From NCBI GenBank assembly GCA_947310385.1, contig OX371225.1:18791050-18855049 (forward strand): a stretch of DNA of 64,000 nt, in the 5' to 3' direction. Each line of letters starts with the position of its first letter. The first letter of the stretch is position 1. The position numbers and the translations under genes were made by a program. Under the pieces are notes generated by a model that searched no databases, had not been told where the DNA came from, and worked only from the letters and a program-made list of their open reading frames with translations. The stretch comes from Nephrotoma appendiculata. Its lineage: Eukaryota > Arthropoda > Insecta > Diptera > Tipulidae. Positions 24,796-35,899 of the stretch are shown one piece after another.

Positions 24796-26199
24796 CGTGT
24801 GAGAAAAAAAATAAATAATTTTTCTGTTCGTTTGAAAGTGAAAAATTGAAAAAATACCGTTTTTATCGAACTTCACGCTCAAGTCGCGACCTCTAAACAA
24901 CCTTCGCTCGACCCAATATTTTTTCTGTTTTAGTTTTTAGCATAACCTCACCTTTCTAGGGAGTGTCCCGTTAGAAATTGGAACTTTCGAAAATTTGGAT
25001 CACCCTAATCCAGATGAATTCCCATCGTCTTTGTATATTAGGTTTACACGTTATAAGACAACAATCAACATCCCATTCTAATAAATCTTGAAAGCAGTGA
25101 TTCAGGTTCGCTTTCCCATATGTAATGCAAATGTGTTAATATATGTAGGTCAGTTTGAACCGTTATCAAAAGGATTCGCAAAAAATGGTAATGGACCACA
25201 GGAGAGGGTGGAGGATTTTGGTTAACAAAATCAAATTCAACGACAGAGTATTTCCACTTATGGTTTATACATTTCAAGAACAATGAAATACTAGAAACAG
25301 AAATCTTACATATTAAGCAGAAACTGTTTTGTTTTAACATTTTGTACAAAAATATTTTTTTGCTTGTAACTCGTTTCTAACCGTTATGTATATGTATAGT
25401 GATTTTCTGCGTATGCAGATGAATGTTTTATAGCCAGTTGTAGATGTTACGATCTAGAGACCTTTTTTATTGTATCCATATACAGCACAGGCAAATAGAT
25501 TTTGTTGGTTTCGTTTGGCTATCGCGTCCGAAGTTTTTTTGTGACCATTTTTTGCTAACATTTTTGCTGGCTGCAAATTATTTATGATTGAGCTTTTATT
25601 GAAATGAAACACAACACAAATAAAGGAAAATATTTTTTCGTTTAATTTTCTTTTCATTTGTGTTCATTGTAGAGACAAAACGTTGCCTTTTTCATAATCA
25701 GCAAATTTTTAGTTTTTGTACATTATGTTTTCCAGCTCGGCATGAATTTATTAATTTATACATTTTTTATTTGGCTAGGTCGAACTGGTCAGATTTTCGA
25801 AAACTCTAAAATGTGTTTATATGATTACTTTTGTGGTTCCCTTTCGTAAATTGATAACGTTTAGATTAAATCCGCGTCATCGCTTTTGGGGTAATAATGC
25901 TTGACGTTGTTAAGAATGATTAAATGTTTGTCATGAGAAAAGTCTTACGTAAACACAAGTGTATATGTGCATATATCGATAGCAAAAGTTTTACTTTAAT
26001 CTTATTATCAAACATTACATAGATTTTGTTTGTTTACCATCTACACATATACATATAGAATATACACACTTAAGTACATTAAACTATTTGCATAACATGA
26101 AACTTACAAAGAACTATGTGATTAATGATTTACAACTTGAAACTAACAAAAAAGTGATTTTTAAGCAAAAAAAAATTGCTATTTGTAAATTCTATATTT
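24796..26199. other. intergenic stretch, no gene seen
   Basis: Minus-strand frames at 25065-25349 and 25454-25657 show no recognisable motif. The 24,840-25,020 part is somewhat GC-richer and could be old repeat, but it has no inverse of the adjoining transposon end. Confidence 0.5.
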
Positions 26200-26237
26200 T
26201 AAAATATTGATATGAGGAAACACTCGGGTACAGCTAG
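26200..26237 (+). mobile_element. possible Helitron 3' end relic
   Basis: CTCGGGTACAGCTAG followed by T resembles the 3' terminus of insect Helitrons (CTAG, inserted between A and T) and shares its final bases with the better-supported end at 56,520. The usual GC hairpin just before the end is not convincing here and no helicase is nearby, so this may be a short relic or chance. Confidence 0.35.
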
Positions 26238-27678
26238 TTAAAGTCTAAAACGATGAATCCTTTTTTCTTGAAATAAATAATTCAAATACAGATACAATTT
26301 TTTAGCGGCCAAAAGTTGAAGTTTATTAAATATTTACTACTGAATATTTTAGAAGTTTTGTTTACACAAGTGGGTAGTAGACGAACTAGTCCAGTCAGTG
26401 CGGGAACACGATTCTTGTTTTTTGGGGTTTTTTGTAGCACGTTTGTGGCACTAATTTTTTGTCCGGCTTATGTTCTTTATACTCATAATAATTTCGCATA
26501 TACATAGACAGGTGCCGCACTTGAATTTTGCGTGAAGAGGCAAGTGTTGCTCGAGTTTTGTTTGAATGTCTGAAAAGGCTATAATTGTAGAAGTCGTAGC
26601 ATCCACTTATTGGATCTCAGTATTTTCGATATATTTTAGTTCGCTAATTGCGTTAATCGCTCGATTTTTTATGTGTACACTCATGAAGATCTTCTCCGAC
26701 CATCTAGTACCGTCCCTCCATTTCGATTCATCATAGCTCTCACTTGTACTTATTTCCATTTCTCTCCCGTAGTCGCAATATTAATGCATTTTTGCAACGA
26801 GAATATGCAAGAAAATACTGAAAATATTCGAAGAATAATTTTCCAAATACTTACTTTACACTTAAGAACACAACAAATAATTTTCACTATTATTTATTCT
26901 TAAACTTCTTTTCGCAGTTTGCAATAAATCTGGGTGTAAATGGTGACCAATGTGTTCATTGCTCGCTTATTTATAAACCGGGCTGAATATTCCAGATTCT
27001 ACATGAACATTCGCTTCTGTTCCACACTAATAATTCTGCTATAATCTGTTATACCTTTTGTCATAAAACTATAATACTACTTTAACCTAAAAATTTCACA
27101 AATTTCACAAAACACATAAATAAACCAATTTACGATAAATTACGCCCAATATCAAGAAGATTTCTTATATTTAAACCGCTTTGAGATAAATCGGCTATGG
27201 TTTTCAATTTTTAAGATAGTTTCCGATGCAGAATTTGTTAGGCGTTAGTTTTGGTTAATAATAAATATTTGAATGTTTTGATGACTATGCCCTTCAGCGA
27301 TAAAATTTGAGGCCGTACTATTTCTTCTGGTTCCAGAATATTAGGCCACTGTTTTTGCTTAGATTGTTCCCCAACTTTTGGCTTACACTCAATATTACTT
27401 TTAATTTGAGAATTTCTCCGTTGAACACAAAGGGTGAACTTTTATCAATAATCTATTCGGTGAAGTACATACTTGTATTTTGATGATGCAGTAGAGCAAT
27501 ATAAGTCCGTGCATTCAATCAAACATTTCTCGAGTAAGTTGTAAACGGTTTTGCATGTAGAGTTCTGCTAAACCTATAGCTCTTGCGAATGTTTTCCTGG
27601 ATATTTTTTGTTCAAATTTCCAACTTTTCGAAAAGCTCTATAAACAGGTTTGAGCAAAACTGGCGCTTATTATTTGAA
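26238..27678. other. intergenic stretch, no firm gene
   Basis: Small plus-strand frames at 26316-26507 and 26673-26903 have no motif. On the minus strand, 27,480-27,670 reads with few stops (phrase KTFARAIGLAELYMQNR) right up to the end of the first piggyBac-like copy. It may be a remnant of a coding sequence that the element entered, but I cannot name it. Confidence 0.4.
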
Positions 27679-28223
27679 CCCTTAATGCGCCAATCAAAGG
27701 AATTTCGCCCAAACTTGACAAACTTATAGCGCTTAATGATTCCAACTTAATATGGGATGTTATTTGGAAATCATAATAGTTTTCCTGGGAAATGCAAATA
27801 TAAGAATGTGTAATATGTGACACAAAGTGTCATTAAGAATTTAAATTTTTAGTTTTTATTCACAGCATATATTTGTTAACAAAATCATAAATGATAATCA
27901 CATATTTTATAAAAATTAAATTAAATTAAACTTAATTAAAATTTAAGAAAAAAAAAATAAATTAAAAAGGAACTTCATATCACAGCACGGTTGGTGCAGT
28001 CTTATTATAGGTTACATAATAATAAATATATTATTGATGAAACTCGAGGAAACAGTTTCTAGAGCTATTCAAGCACAAGCTAACCTGGTGCATTTAATAA
28101 AAGATTGCTCGTTACATGCCGGTAATTTGCAACGAGTCCGCTTGTCCCAATCTTTTCGAAGAACTAGATGTGCTTGATCTTTCAAAGGAACAAACCAAAC
28201 AAAGGCCTTTCCCAACATCCTTC

Positions 28224-29515
28224 CTAAATTGGTTTAAACTCATTGAAGAGATTTTTTTTAGAGGCACAAATTTGTCTGTAGATGATCCACGAGTTCACAA
28301 TAGCCACATCCAAGAAATGAAAGAACATTCGCAAATACCATTTTGAGGATTTTAGTTTAATTTGGTACCTCTCTATGAAGCTGTCTTGCAAATCGACCCC
28401 TCCCATTTCCATGTTATATTCTTTAACAATAGCGGGCCGTTCAATAGTAATAGATTTCTTATTTTTATTATCCCATCTTTTGACTGTAGGAGTGGGTAAC
28501 ACTCCACAGAATGACGATATAAGGGTTACATATTTTTTATCCTTCCAATGGACAAGGGACATTGCAACATTCTCAAAACTAGTTGAAAATTCCTCGTAAA
28601 AACCTCTAGCGTATTAATGCATTTCCCGTTCGGTTTTCAATTTAGGGTTTGGTATACGGTCTCGCCGTATTGTACCGATGCAATGAATACCTTCGTTTTG
28701 TAGATGTAAAATAAGTGGCACTGTTGTCAAATAATTGTCGCAAAAGACAGTGGGATACGGCATAATCGTACTATAATATATGCCGATGCTCCTAAATTCT
28801 CTTCTTGTATCTGCCGATACATATTTTCTTGTCCGGTATAGATCTCGAAGTTGTGCATATAACCTAAAGTATAAGATTCAAAATTTCAGTTCGATTTAGA
28901 AACAAAAATGAAATTAAATTTACCTGAGGTACCACCAGTAAGGCAATTTTTTGAAGCCCCATTTATGAGGTTTTGAAGGAACATATTGCTTCATATTGCT
29001 CCTGATTTTCGTACTGCAAATTTGTTCGTCCGCCGATAGTTTCTGTTCCAAGCGTAGTTGTGCAAATTTGTTTTTTAAGATGTTTTTGAACAGTCTTATT
29101 TTAAACAATCGGTCATGGTTTGGGTTTTCTTTTGGCAAAATTAGGTTATTATCAACAAAGTGCAACATATTTTTGATCTTAACGAAGGTTTTCAAGGACA
29201 TTGCATTTTGAATTATTCCGTTCCCTACATCAAGACACCAGTACTCTCTACTGTTTGACAATTGATGCACTCAAGAAAGTATACAAATGCCTAAGAATTT
29301 TCGTAGTTCCATTTTGGTCAGTGTGTAAGGGTTAGCAATATATTTAAACGCACCGTACAGGTTGCTTTCTCACTGGATTCGTTCAAGCATTTCATCATCA
29401 AAAAAAATGTTGAAAACCGAAAGTGGAGTATCTTGGAGAGATTTTCGTGGAGATTTTTTTTTGTATTTAAATGGCACAAGATTACAGCGAAACTAAAAAC
29501 CTGTTTTCCCTCCAA
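28224..29515 (-). pseudogene. piggyBac-like transposase, copy 1, degenerate
   Basis: Minus-strand fragments match copy 2 along their length. A frame-shifted N part (29318-29515) aligns with the region before ANPYTLTK. An open part (28920-29270) carries MHQLSNSREYWCLDVG, SLKTFVKIKNMLHF, HDRLFKIRLF, LSADEQI and VPSKPHKWGFKK. After an intron comes HNFEIYTGQENMYRQ. The final open part (28224-28562) has SLVHWKDKKYVTLISS, then KEYNMEMGGVDLQDSF and SKWYLRMFFHFLDVAIVNSW. The DDE_Tnp_1_7 fold of the family uses spaced Asp residues; DEQI and GVDLQD lie at expected places. Frameshifts and stops, and no convincing Cys-rich tail, make it inactive. Confidence 0.85.
28864..28923 (-). other. intron in piggyBac-like transposase, copy 1
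   Basis: On the minus strand CAG|GTAAATTT starts and ACTTTAG|GTTATATG ends a 60-bp AT-rich interval. It separates the ...GTSG part from YMHNFEIYTG, at the same codon position as the 78-bp interval in copy 2. The shared place in two copies with different interior sequence supports a real ancestral intron. Confidence 0.7.
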
Positions 29516-29649
29516 ATATACTAACTAAATGTCATTACCTTGTAGAAACGGTTTACATCAACAGAGAAATGGATTTTTGTTTTTCAGTTTGAAATAAATC
29601 ATTTCAATGTATTTGTTTTACTAAGGGTAAAAATTAACGAAAATAAATA

Positions 29650-29667
29650 TGTGTCATATATGACACA
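29650..29667. promoter_or_regulatory. subterminal palindrome, piggyBac-like copy 1
   Basis: TGTGTCATATATGACACA is a perfect 18-bp palindrome, 15 bp inside the 5' end. Copy 2 has the same sequence at the same distance (32619-32636), and a shorter form, TGTCATATATGACA, near its 3' end (34980-34993). I infer a transposase-binding or regulatory site. Confidence 0.6.
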
Positions 29668-29682
29668 AATTCTCATTAAGGG

Positions 29683-32523
29683 TTAAATGATCTTAGAAAA
29701 CCTACAAATGACAAAGCTTGTACTAAGGGACTACCACTTTATGTTCTTTAAATGTTAAATCTTTACAGGTATCAACAGGTCTCAATCAACATCTGTTTTC
29801 TGCAAGACCTACAGGTTATATTGTGAAATACCCAGCAAGGTTATTTGTAGTAGATGGGGTTGATGTGATGCTTGATTTCAATAAAGTTCCATTCATGGAG
29901 TTTATTATATTCCATTTTGATGCCTAGTGCCCCCTTTTCTACTTGCAGTTACAATTATTTGCGATTTGGCAAAAGCTTTCGTGGCTAGTCGCCCCTTTTG
30001 TATTAACACCACTCTTAATGTTTTTGAGGTGACATTGACGTGGCATATCAGCATTTACATCAAAATATGCTAGTTTAGATAACTAAAACAATTTTTTTAT
30101 TTTTACAAAGGCTTTTCATGATTGTCCTTTCAAGCACATAGCTCGTCCTTTGACAAAAAATTTCCTAAGAATTTTCTAGCTCTTGTAATCAAATTAATTA
30201 TTATACATTTAGATTTCCCGGATTCGCCTCAAGTCCTTTAGTAGTTAAAATGTAACGTAGTCTTGAAGAACACAATTTGTCCAGAATAATGTTAATCATT
30301 TAATCGTTTATAAAACCAAAATTATTGTAAATTTTGCTCACATTTGCCCTAAACCCATCAGAAATGTCGCACATTGAACTAACAATTATTTCTAGATTTT
30401 TCTGTAATTATTTAGAATCTTTCGAACTGCTGGTTCCATTGTTTCCAGGAACTTGATGTAAATGAATGGCTTCGTTAGTTGGGCTGGAAAATTTCTTGGA
30501 ATTCAAATCGTCTTTGGAATTGAATTGAATTATAATGCTCCAAGTTAGGTGTTAGGTTGTTCAAATTAGGTTCTTAAGAAATTAAATAATTATAGCCTCG
30601 AGTTATGTTCTGATATGCTATTGGCCAATTTAACAGAAACAATTCATTATACTTCGGACTTGACTAAACAGATATATTATTCTGAAGTTTGGGTGAATGG
30701 TCCCGTATTTCCGCTGCTAAGGTCTCAGTGTGGTAGACTCTAATTAAATAATTTTTCGAAATCTAGAAATTGCAGCAGCCACCGTATCCTCACCCAGATT
30801 CCAAATATCCACAATATACTAACTTTCAAAAATTTAATTAAATTATTGCCTACATGTTTCGTAGGTTCATAGTTAAGATTTAACGAAATAGATGGAGCTT
30901 ACAATAATTTTAAAAAATCTAAGGAATGTTTTCGAACAGAATATATCAATATGGAATCGAACAATTTCGTCGTAAAATTTTCTTCCTAGATAAAACCACA
31001 TAATTTACGAGGGTGGCCTGGCCTGCCTTACTCAATATTTATAAACTTATTTAAATTTATTAGATACATTGTTCATTTTATTGAGCTATATTGTACAAGA
31101 AAATTTTTTGAAATACTGGTGGTGTTTTCGAGTTTGACTTTAGTTCTCATTTTTCACCTATGTTCAAACTTTGTGAATTTATTAGTTATTTAAAAGTTTG
31201 CTAAACAACCGAGGGGTTTGTAAGCGTGTGCTCTCCAAAAAACTTTTTTCGAAGCAACCGATTTATTGAATGAATATTACCATACATTTACATTTCAAAA
31301 TTCATTATTTAAAATTTTGTGGAATTGGTGGTCTGTCATTTTTATCTTAGCCAGCACTCAAATTTGTTGAAGGAGACATGACATGCCGGTTAGTGTAATT
31401 TTTCATATATGTAGAGGTAGTTGCACTTTGCATATTGCATTGAGTTTGTACTGCTTTGTTTTACGTTTTTTCAACATGCTACCTGAATACAGTTACTACT
31501 ATCTTGGCTCATTATTAACTAGTTTCCGCCATTAATAAATTATTTCTATTTAAACAAATTAATATTTCAAATCACCTTTCAAAACATTAAACCAATTTTA
31601 ACTGTCCCTCTTAAATGAAGAATTTTTAGTTGATTGTTAATTGACCAACCTAAAGCCCAACATTTTTACACATACTTAGAGTCTGACGTTATTAGTAGTT
31701 TTTGCTCAATAAAATTCGCCTACATTTTTTGACATTTTCTTCATTCGATTGCAATTTTTATCATTGTGTGTTTTTATTATCATCGAAAGATATTTTTGTG
31801 TATTTTTATTTATACATAACAATTATTATAGAAATACTAATTTCTGACCCAGAAAGCAGGAAGTCATATTTTTAAATTCGCTAATATTAGAAACGCGGAC
31901 GTCACCCGAACAGGATATTCTTTACTGAAGTTGGTCTAGACGATACAACAATTGTAATTACAATTGCTCCAATCGCACGCCATGAACAAAAACAATTAGC
32001 AAACTAAATATTTCTTATTTTCATTTCTACAAATTTGGCGCACACAAGCCAAACATAAAAAAGTTAAACGACCAAATACTTATCATAAAATAGCGAAAAT
32101 GTTCATTTATTTTTGATAACATTTTTTATATCTGCCTAATTTAACTAAACTCGCAGGCAGTGTTGTCAGGTCCAATGTACGAAAAAACTGAATTTTGTCG
32201 AAAAAAACGACGAAAGATTTTAGCAAAAAAAAAAACTGAGTTACAATTTTTCATTCATGACAAGAGGAAATTCAAAACTACTAGATTCTGAATTTAAAAG
32301 GGGCATTCGAATAAATTTTAATAAATAACACAATGGTTGTGATTGATTCACATTTCAATTTCATATATTTCATATATAGTTAGTATAGTTAGTTCAAAAT
32401 TAGATGAATAGATAAGAAGGTGGAACAAATTGTAAAATATTTACATTATCTGTTTCTGATACATATTGTTATATAATTGTCTTAATAATTTTGGGGAATG
32501 CTTAATATTTATACAACTTGTCT
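29683..32523. other. spacer between the two piggyBac-like copies
   Basis: About 2.8 kb with no long open frame. In the first ~750 bp a minus-strand reading has stretches with few stops (phrase KGATSHESFCQIANN near 29,970), which may be an unrecognised coding remnant. Near 31,960 CAATTGTAATTACAATTG is a perfect 18-bp palindrome. The rest is AT-rich DNA with nothing recognisable. Confidence 0.45.
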
Positions 32524-32599
32524 CATTTTTTGTGAGGTAATTTTTTGTCAGTAATATTCCAGAGCGTATCTTCTTCTAATCTATTTCGAATTTTATTTT
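32524..32599 (-). pseudogene. hAT transposase, C-terminal end (separated by piggyBac insertion)
   Basis: On the minus strand this reads NKIRNRLEEDTLWNITDKKLPHKK and then TGA (32524-32526). It resembles the very end of hAT dimerisation domains, where a basic IKxKxRNRL stretch follows the ERxFS motif. The part that should precede it is found on the other side of the piggyBac-like copy 2 (from 35,132). Joined across one TTAA, the two parts are in the same frame. Confidence 0.65.
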
Positions 32600-32618
32600 T
32601 GTACCCTTAATGCAGATT

Positions 32619-32636
32619 TGTGTCATATATGACACA
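32619..32636. promoter_or_regulatory. subterminal palindrome, piggyBac-like copy 2
   Basis: TGTGTCATATATGACACA, identical to that in copy 1 and also exactly 15 bp from the 5' terminus. The flanks TTTG and TATTTATTTT are shared too, so the positional match comes from common descent. The perfect palindromy in both copies suggests a protein-binding role. Confidence 0.6.
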
Positions 32637-33104
32637 TATTTATTTTTGTTTATTTTTTTCGTCATGTAAACTATCACATACAAATGGCTTATAACAAATT
32701 CAAATAGAAGGATTTACTCGTTTGTATGCGTGAGTTACTTTCACATGGCAATGACATGTATTCATTAAAATTGGCGGGAATCTGATGGTTTTAGTTTTAT
32801 GTAATCGTGTGGTGTTCAAATATAAAAATAAAATATAATTAAAAGTATTAACCTTTTACAAATGAATTATAATTATAATTCAATAAATATTAATCATTTT
32901 GATTGTACTTCCTCAACGAATCCTGAATTATTTGTTTAGTTATTGGTAAGTAAAATTTATGTTTCATATTTGACACAAAAACTCGTTAAGCATTTTTTCA
33001 TTAATGTGTAATATATGGTCACTTTCTAATTTTAGTAAATTTATATTCATAACCATTAGACGATCAATTTCCATTTAGGACTGTCATGACAAAGTTGTGC
33101 AATA

Positions 33105-34781
33105 ATGTCGTCTTGAAAATAATATTTGACTCTAGAAGAGATTGAAAAAATTGTAGAGGAGTGGTCTGATAACAGTGAAGATTGTCTTGAAGAAGACAAT
33201 GAGGAGGAGCAATTTCAACCACAACAATCAGAAGAATGTGATAACAATAACGATGAATTAATCGAAAATTTAAATATCGAGACTATTCCTGTCTAGTTCA
33301 CCAATGATATAAATATGGAAGATGCATATATTTTTGACGCTGATGATATGGATTATGGACGAAATATTGAAAATGGAAATGATTTGCGAAATGAGGAAGT
33401 TGAGTTGAAAAATCTGAGAGAGAGATTTAAGAAATTGATTTGGAAAAATACACCGCTTGAAATCGAGTCCAATTCAGCCCAATTCAAAGGCGATGCACTA
33501 CCATCAAATATTTTAGAACTTGAGACACCACTCTCATTTTTTAATTATATTTTTGATGATGAAATGATAGATATGATTCTAAATGAAACCAACCTGTATA
33601 GCGCTCGTAAGAATATTTCTAATCCATACACACTTACTAAATTGGAACTTAAAACATTTTTGGGCATCTGCATTCTATCGTCAATTCAACAATTACCGAA
33701 TACGAGACTCTACTGGGATCCAGATGTTGGCAACAAAATTGTGCAAGTTGCAATGTCATTAAAGACGTTTATTAAAATAAAAAACAATTTGCATTTCGCC
33801 GACAATCATTTAATGCTGCCGAAAGAACACCCAAATCAGGATAGGTTATTTAAAATCTCGACATTCATTAATATTTTAAAAATAAAATTTTCAGAAACGC
33901 GTTTGGAAGCAAATCTTTCAATAGACGAGCAAATTTGCACCACGAAACTTCGAAATTATATGAAGCGGTATGTCCCATCCAAGCCGCATAAGTGATGATT
34001 CAAGATATTTGCTTTAACAGGGCACTTCTGGTAAATATTAGGCTTATATTAAATGTGTAATATAAAAGTTTGTTTTCTCGAAACTAAATTATTTATCTAT
34101 TATCATAGGCTATATGTATAATTTCGAGATATACTCGGGTCAAGAAAACATGTACCGCCAGATAGAGGAAGACAATTTAGGAGCCTCGGGTAATGTCATT
34201 ATTCGATTGTGTTGTATAATACCAAGGCACTTGAATCATACTGTATTTTGTGATAAGTATTTCACAACAGTACCTCTCATTATGTACTTACAGAAAGATG
34301 GTATTCATAGTATTGGTCCTATCAGGAGAAACCGCATACCGAACTCGAAATTAAAAACAGAGAGAGAAATGCAGAGAAGTGCTAGGGGGTTTTACGAGGA
34401 GTATTCATCCACATTTGACGATGTTCCAATGTCGCTCGTCCACTGGAAATAAAATAAAAGTGTTACCCTAATATCGTCTTACTGCGGAGCGCTTCCTACT
34501 TCAACTGTACTGAGATGGGATAAAACCAAAAGAAAATCGATAAATATTCAATGCCCGAAAATAGTAAAAGAGTATAACCGGCACATGGGAGGTGTCGATT
34601 TGCATGACAGCTTTATCAGACGATACAGAATTAAATTTAAATCGTCAAAATGGTACTTACGGATGTTTTTCCATTTTCTGTATGGATCAGTTGTAAACTC
34701 GTGGATTCTTTAAGGAACAAACTTTTATAAAATGCTCGAAATGTGTTATGGACTTTCACAAGTAAACAAACCTAAAAATTA
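33105..34781 (+). pseudogene. piggyBac-like transposase, copy 2, few lesions
   Basis: A likely start is ATG 33105, followed by TGA after two codons and then an acidic N part (LEEIEKIVEEWSDNSED, then Glu/Asn/Gln-rich) typical of the family. A TAG falls just before 33,300. From 33315 a 226-codon open part has PLSFFNYIFDDEMIDMIL, YTLTKLELKTFLGICIL, TRLYWDPDVGNKIVQ, SLKTFIKIKNNLHFADN and LSIDEQICTTKLRNYMKRYVPSKPHK, then TGA TGA. After one missing base and a 78-bp intron (34031-34108) comes YNFEIYSGQENMYRQ and CDKYFTTVPLIMYL. A TAA at the codon where copy 1 has Asp (after SLVHWK) precedes VTLISSYCG, YNRHMGGVDLHDSF and SKWYLRMFFHFL. The gene ends near 34,781. The DDE_Tnp_1_7 core is present but broken by about five stops and a frameshift. 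Confidence 0.88.
34031..34108 (+). other. intron in piggyBac-like transposase, copy 2
   Basis: CTTCTG|GTAAATATTAG opens and TATCATAG|GCTATATG closes a 78-bp AT-rich interval. The next exon starts at the same residue (YMYNFEIYSG) as after the copy 1 intron. Confidence 0.7.
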
Positions 34782-35131
34782 ATTATTATTAAGACTGCAG
34801 CAACAGTGCTGTGATATGAAACTCATTTTTTATTTTCTATTTTACACTAAATGAGTTAATTATGTGATTTTTGTGATTTATTTTATAAATAAATATATGT
34901 AGAACTATATACTCGTATCTAAATATATATTTACTGAATTCGAAACGAAATATTTAGTTTTAGTCCTTACTACATTTTATGTCATATATGACACATTAAT
35001 ATATTTTGATTTTCCAGGAAAATTATTAATTTTTCAAAATAGGGCCCAATATTAAACTAGATTAACTCATTGAGCTCCGTCGAATCACCAAGTTTGGCCA
35101 AAATTCCTTTTATCGGCGCACTAAGGGTTAA

Positions 35132-35899
35132 ATTAATTTAGGAAATTTTTTTTTCAACATTAGCTGTTGCTACGGGGACAGATAATGCTGCCATGATTGG
35201 TTTACTGAGCAACAGGAATGCGTTGGATCCATCACCACGTTTAATATTCAAAATTTCTTCCCAGAATTTTTCAATGGGATCTGATTTTTTGATATGCATA
35301 TGATTGAAGTCAATATTTCTAACTTCGCGCCATTCATATCAATTGTTTGTAAATCGTTTAAATCTAAAATGTTTAGGAAAAAAGTCATAACTCGACAATA
35401 GTTTGTCTTTTTTTTCTATGATATTTTTAGGAGCAATTGATTCTACCGTTAAACAAAACTCATTATTAAAATCAAATTTTTTCAACATATGATTATATAG
35501 CTCGACATTGAACTTTATACAATGACTTTTGAAAATTTTTTCATCTTCAGGTAGTATTTTCTTTTGACGTAACGTCATGGCTACTTCAGCATTAAAATAA
35601 ATGTCATCAATTTTTTTAATATGATTCGAAGCTAAATCAATTTTATTAAATGTTATATCAGATATAAACTCATCTCTCACAAAATTAGTCATTATTTTAA
35701 GGTATAATCTATCGACGACACAACTTTAATACTTGCGATTTTTTATGTGTTTTCGCCTTGTAGCATGGATGTGCAAATCTGATGTTCCTGCAAGTGCCCG
35801 AAGTTCTTGTTCACATATTTTGCAGTAAACCAAATTATTTTTGCTTCTAGCGATCTATGGTTTAAGCACATAAACATCCTCCCACTTTGTGCAGTACTT
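35132..35899 (-). pseudogene. hAT transposase, BED finger and C-terminal domain (5' part)
   Basis: On the minus strand a BED-type zinc finger comes first (35,899 to about 35,732): KWEDVYVL, then VYCKICEQELRALAGTSDLHIHATRRKH, a C-x2-C and H...H pattern, with one TAG. A 117-codon open part (35692-35339) follows with phrases such as EVAMTLRQKKILPEDE; after a TGA the frame continues with NIDFNHMHIKKSDPIEKFWEEI and KPIMAALSVPVATANVEKKIS, the hAT dimerisation motif usually ending in ERxFS. The central catalytic part is much shortened, so this is an internally deleted copy. The gene is then cut at TTAA by piggyBac-like copy 2 and resumes at 32599. Confidence 0.75.

Larger units (their letters stand above)
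27679..29682 (-). mobile_element. piggyBac-like element, copy 1 (2,004 bp)
   Basis: The 5' end of the element is at 29682 and the 3' end at 27679. Both ends read inward CCCTTAATG. A TTAA lies directly outside the 5' end (29683-29686); outside the 3' end the bases are TGAA, a decayed TTAA. The first 60 bases of the 5' end and of the 3' end closely match the corresponding ends of copy 2 at 32.60-35.13 kb, so both are one family. The palindrome TGTGTCATATATGACACA (29650-29667) sits exactly 15 bp from the 5' end. The copy is shorter than copy 2, mainly through loss at the start of the gene. Confidence 0.85.
32604..35127 (+). mobile_element. piggyBac-like element, copy 2 (2,524 bp), nested in a hAT gene
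   Basis: Begins CCCTTAATGCAGATTTGTG at 32604 and ends GGCGCACTAAGGG at 35127. TTAA follows at 35128-35131; on the left the four bases TGTA appear to be a decayed TTAA. The 5' and 3' ends match copy 1. It contains a near-complete transposase gene with an intron. It lies inside a hAT transposase pseudogene of opposite strand, so it is younger than that hAT copy. Its orientation is opposite to copy 1, with the two 5' ends facing each other across 2.9 kb. Confidence 0.88.

Noticed and set aside
28375..29211. Plus-strand frames at 28375-28599 and 28996-29211
   Set aside because: Antisense shadows of the piggyBac-like copy 1 gene.
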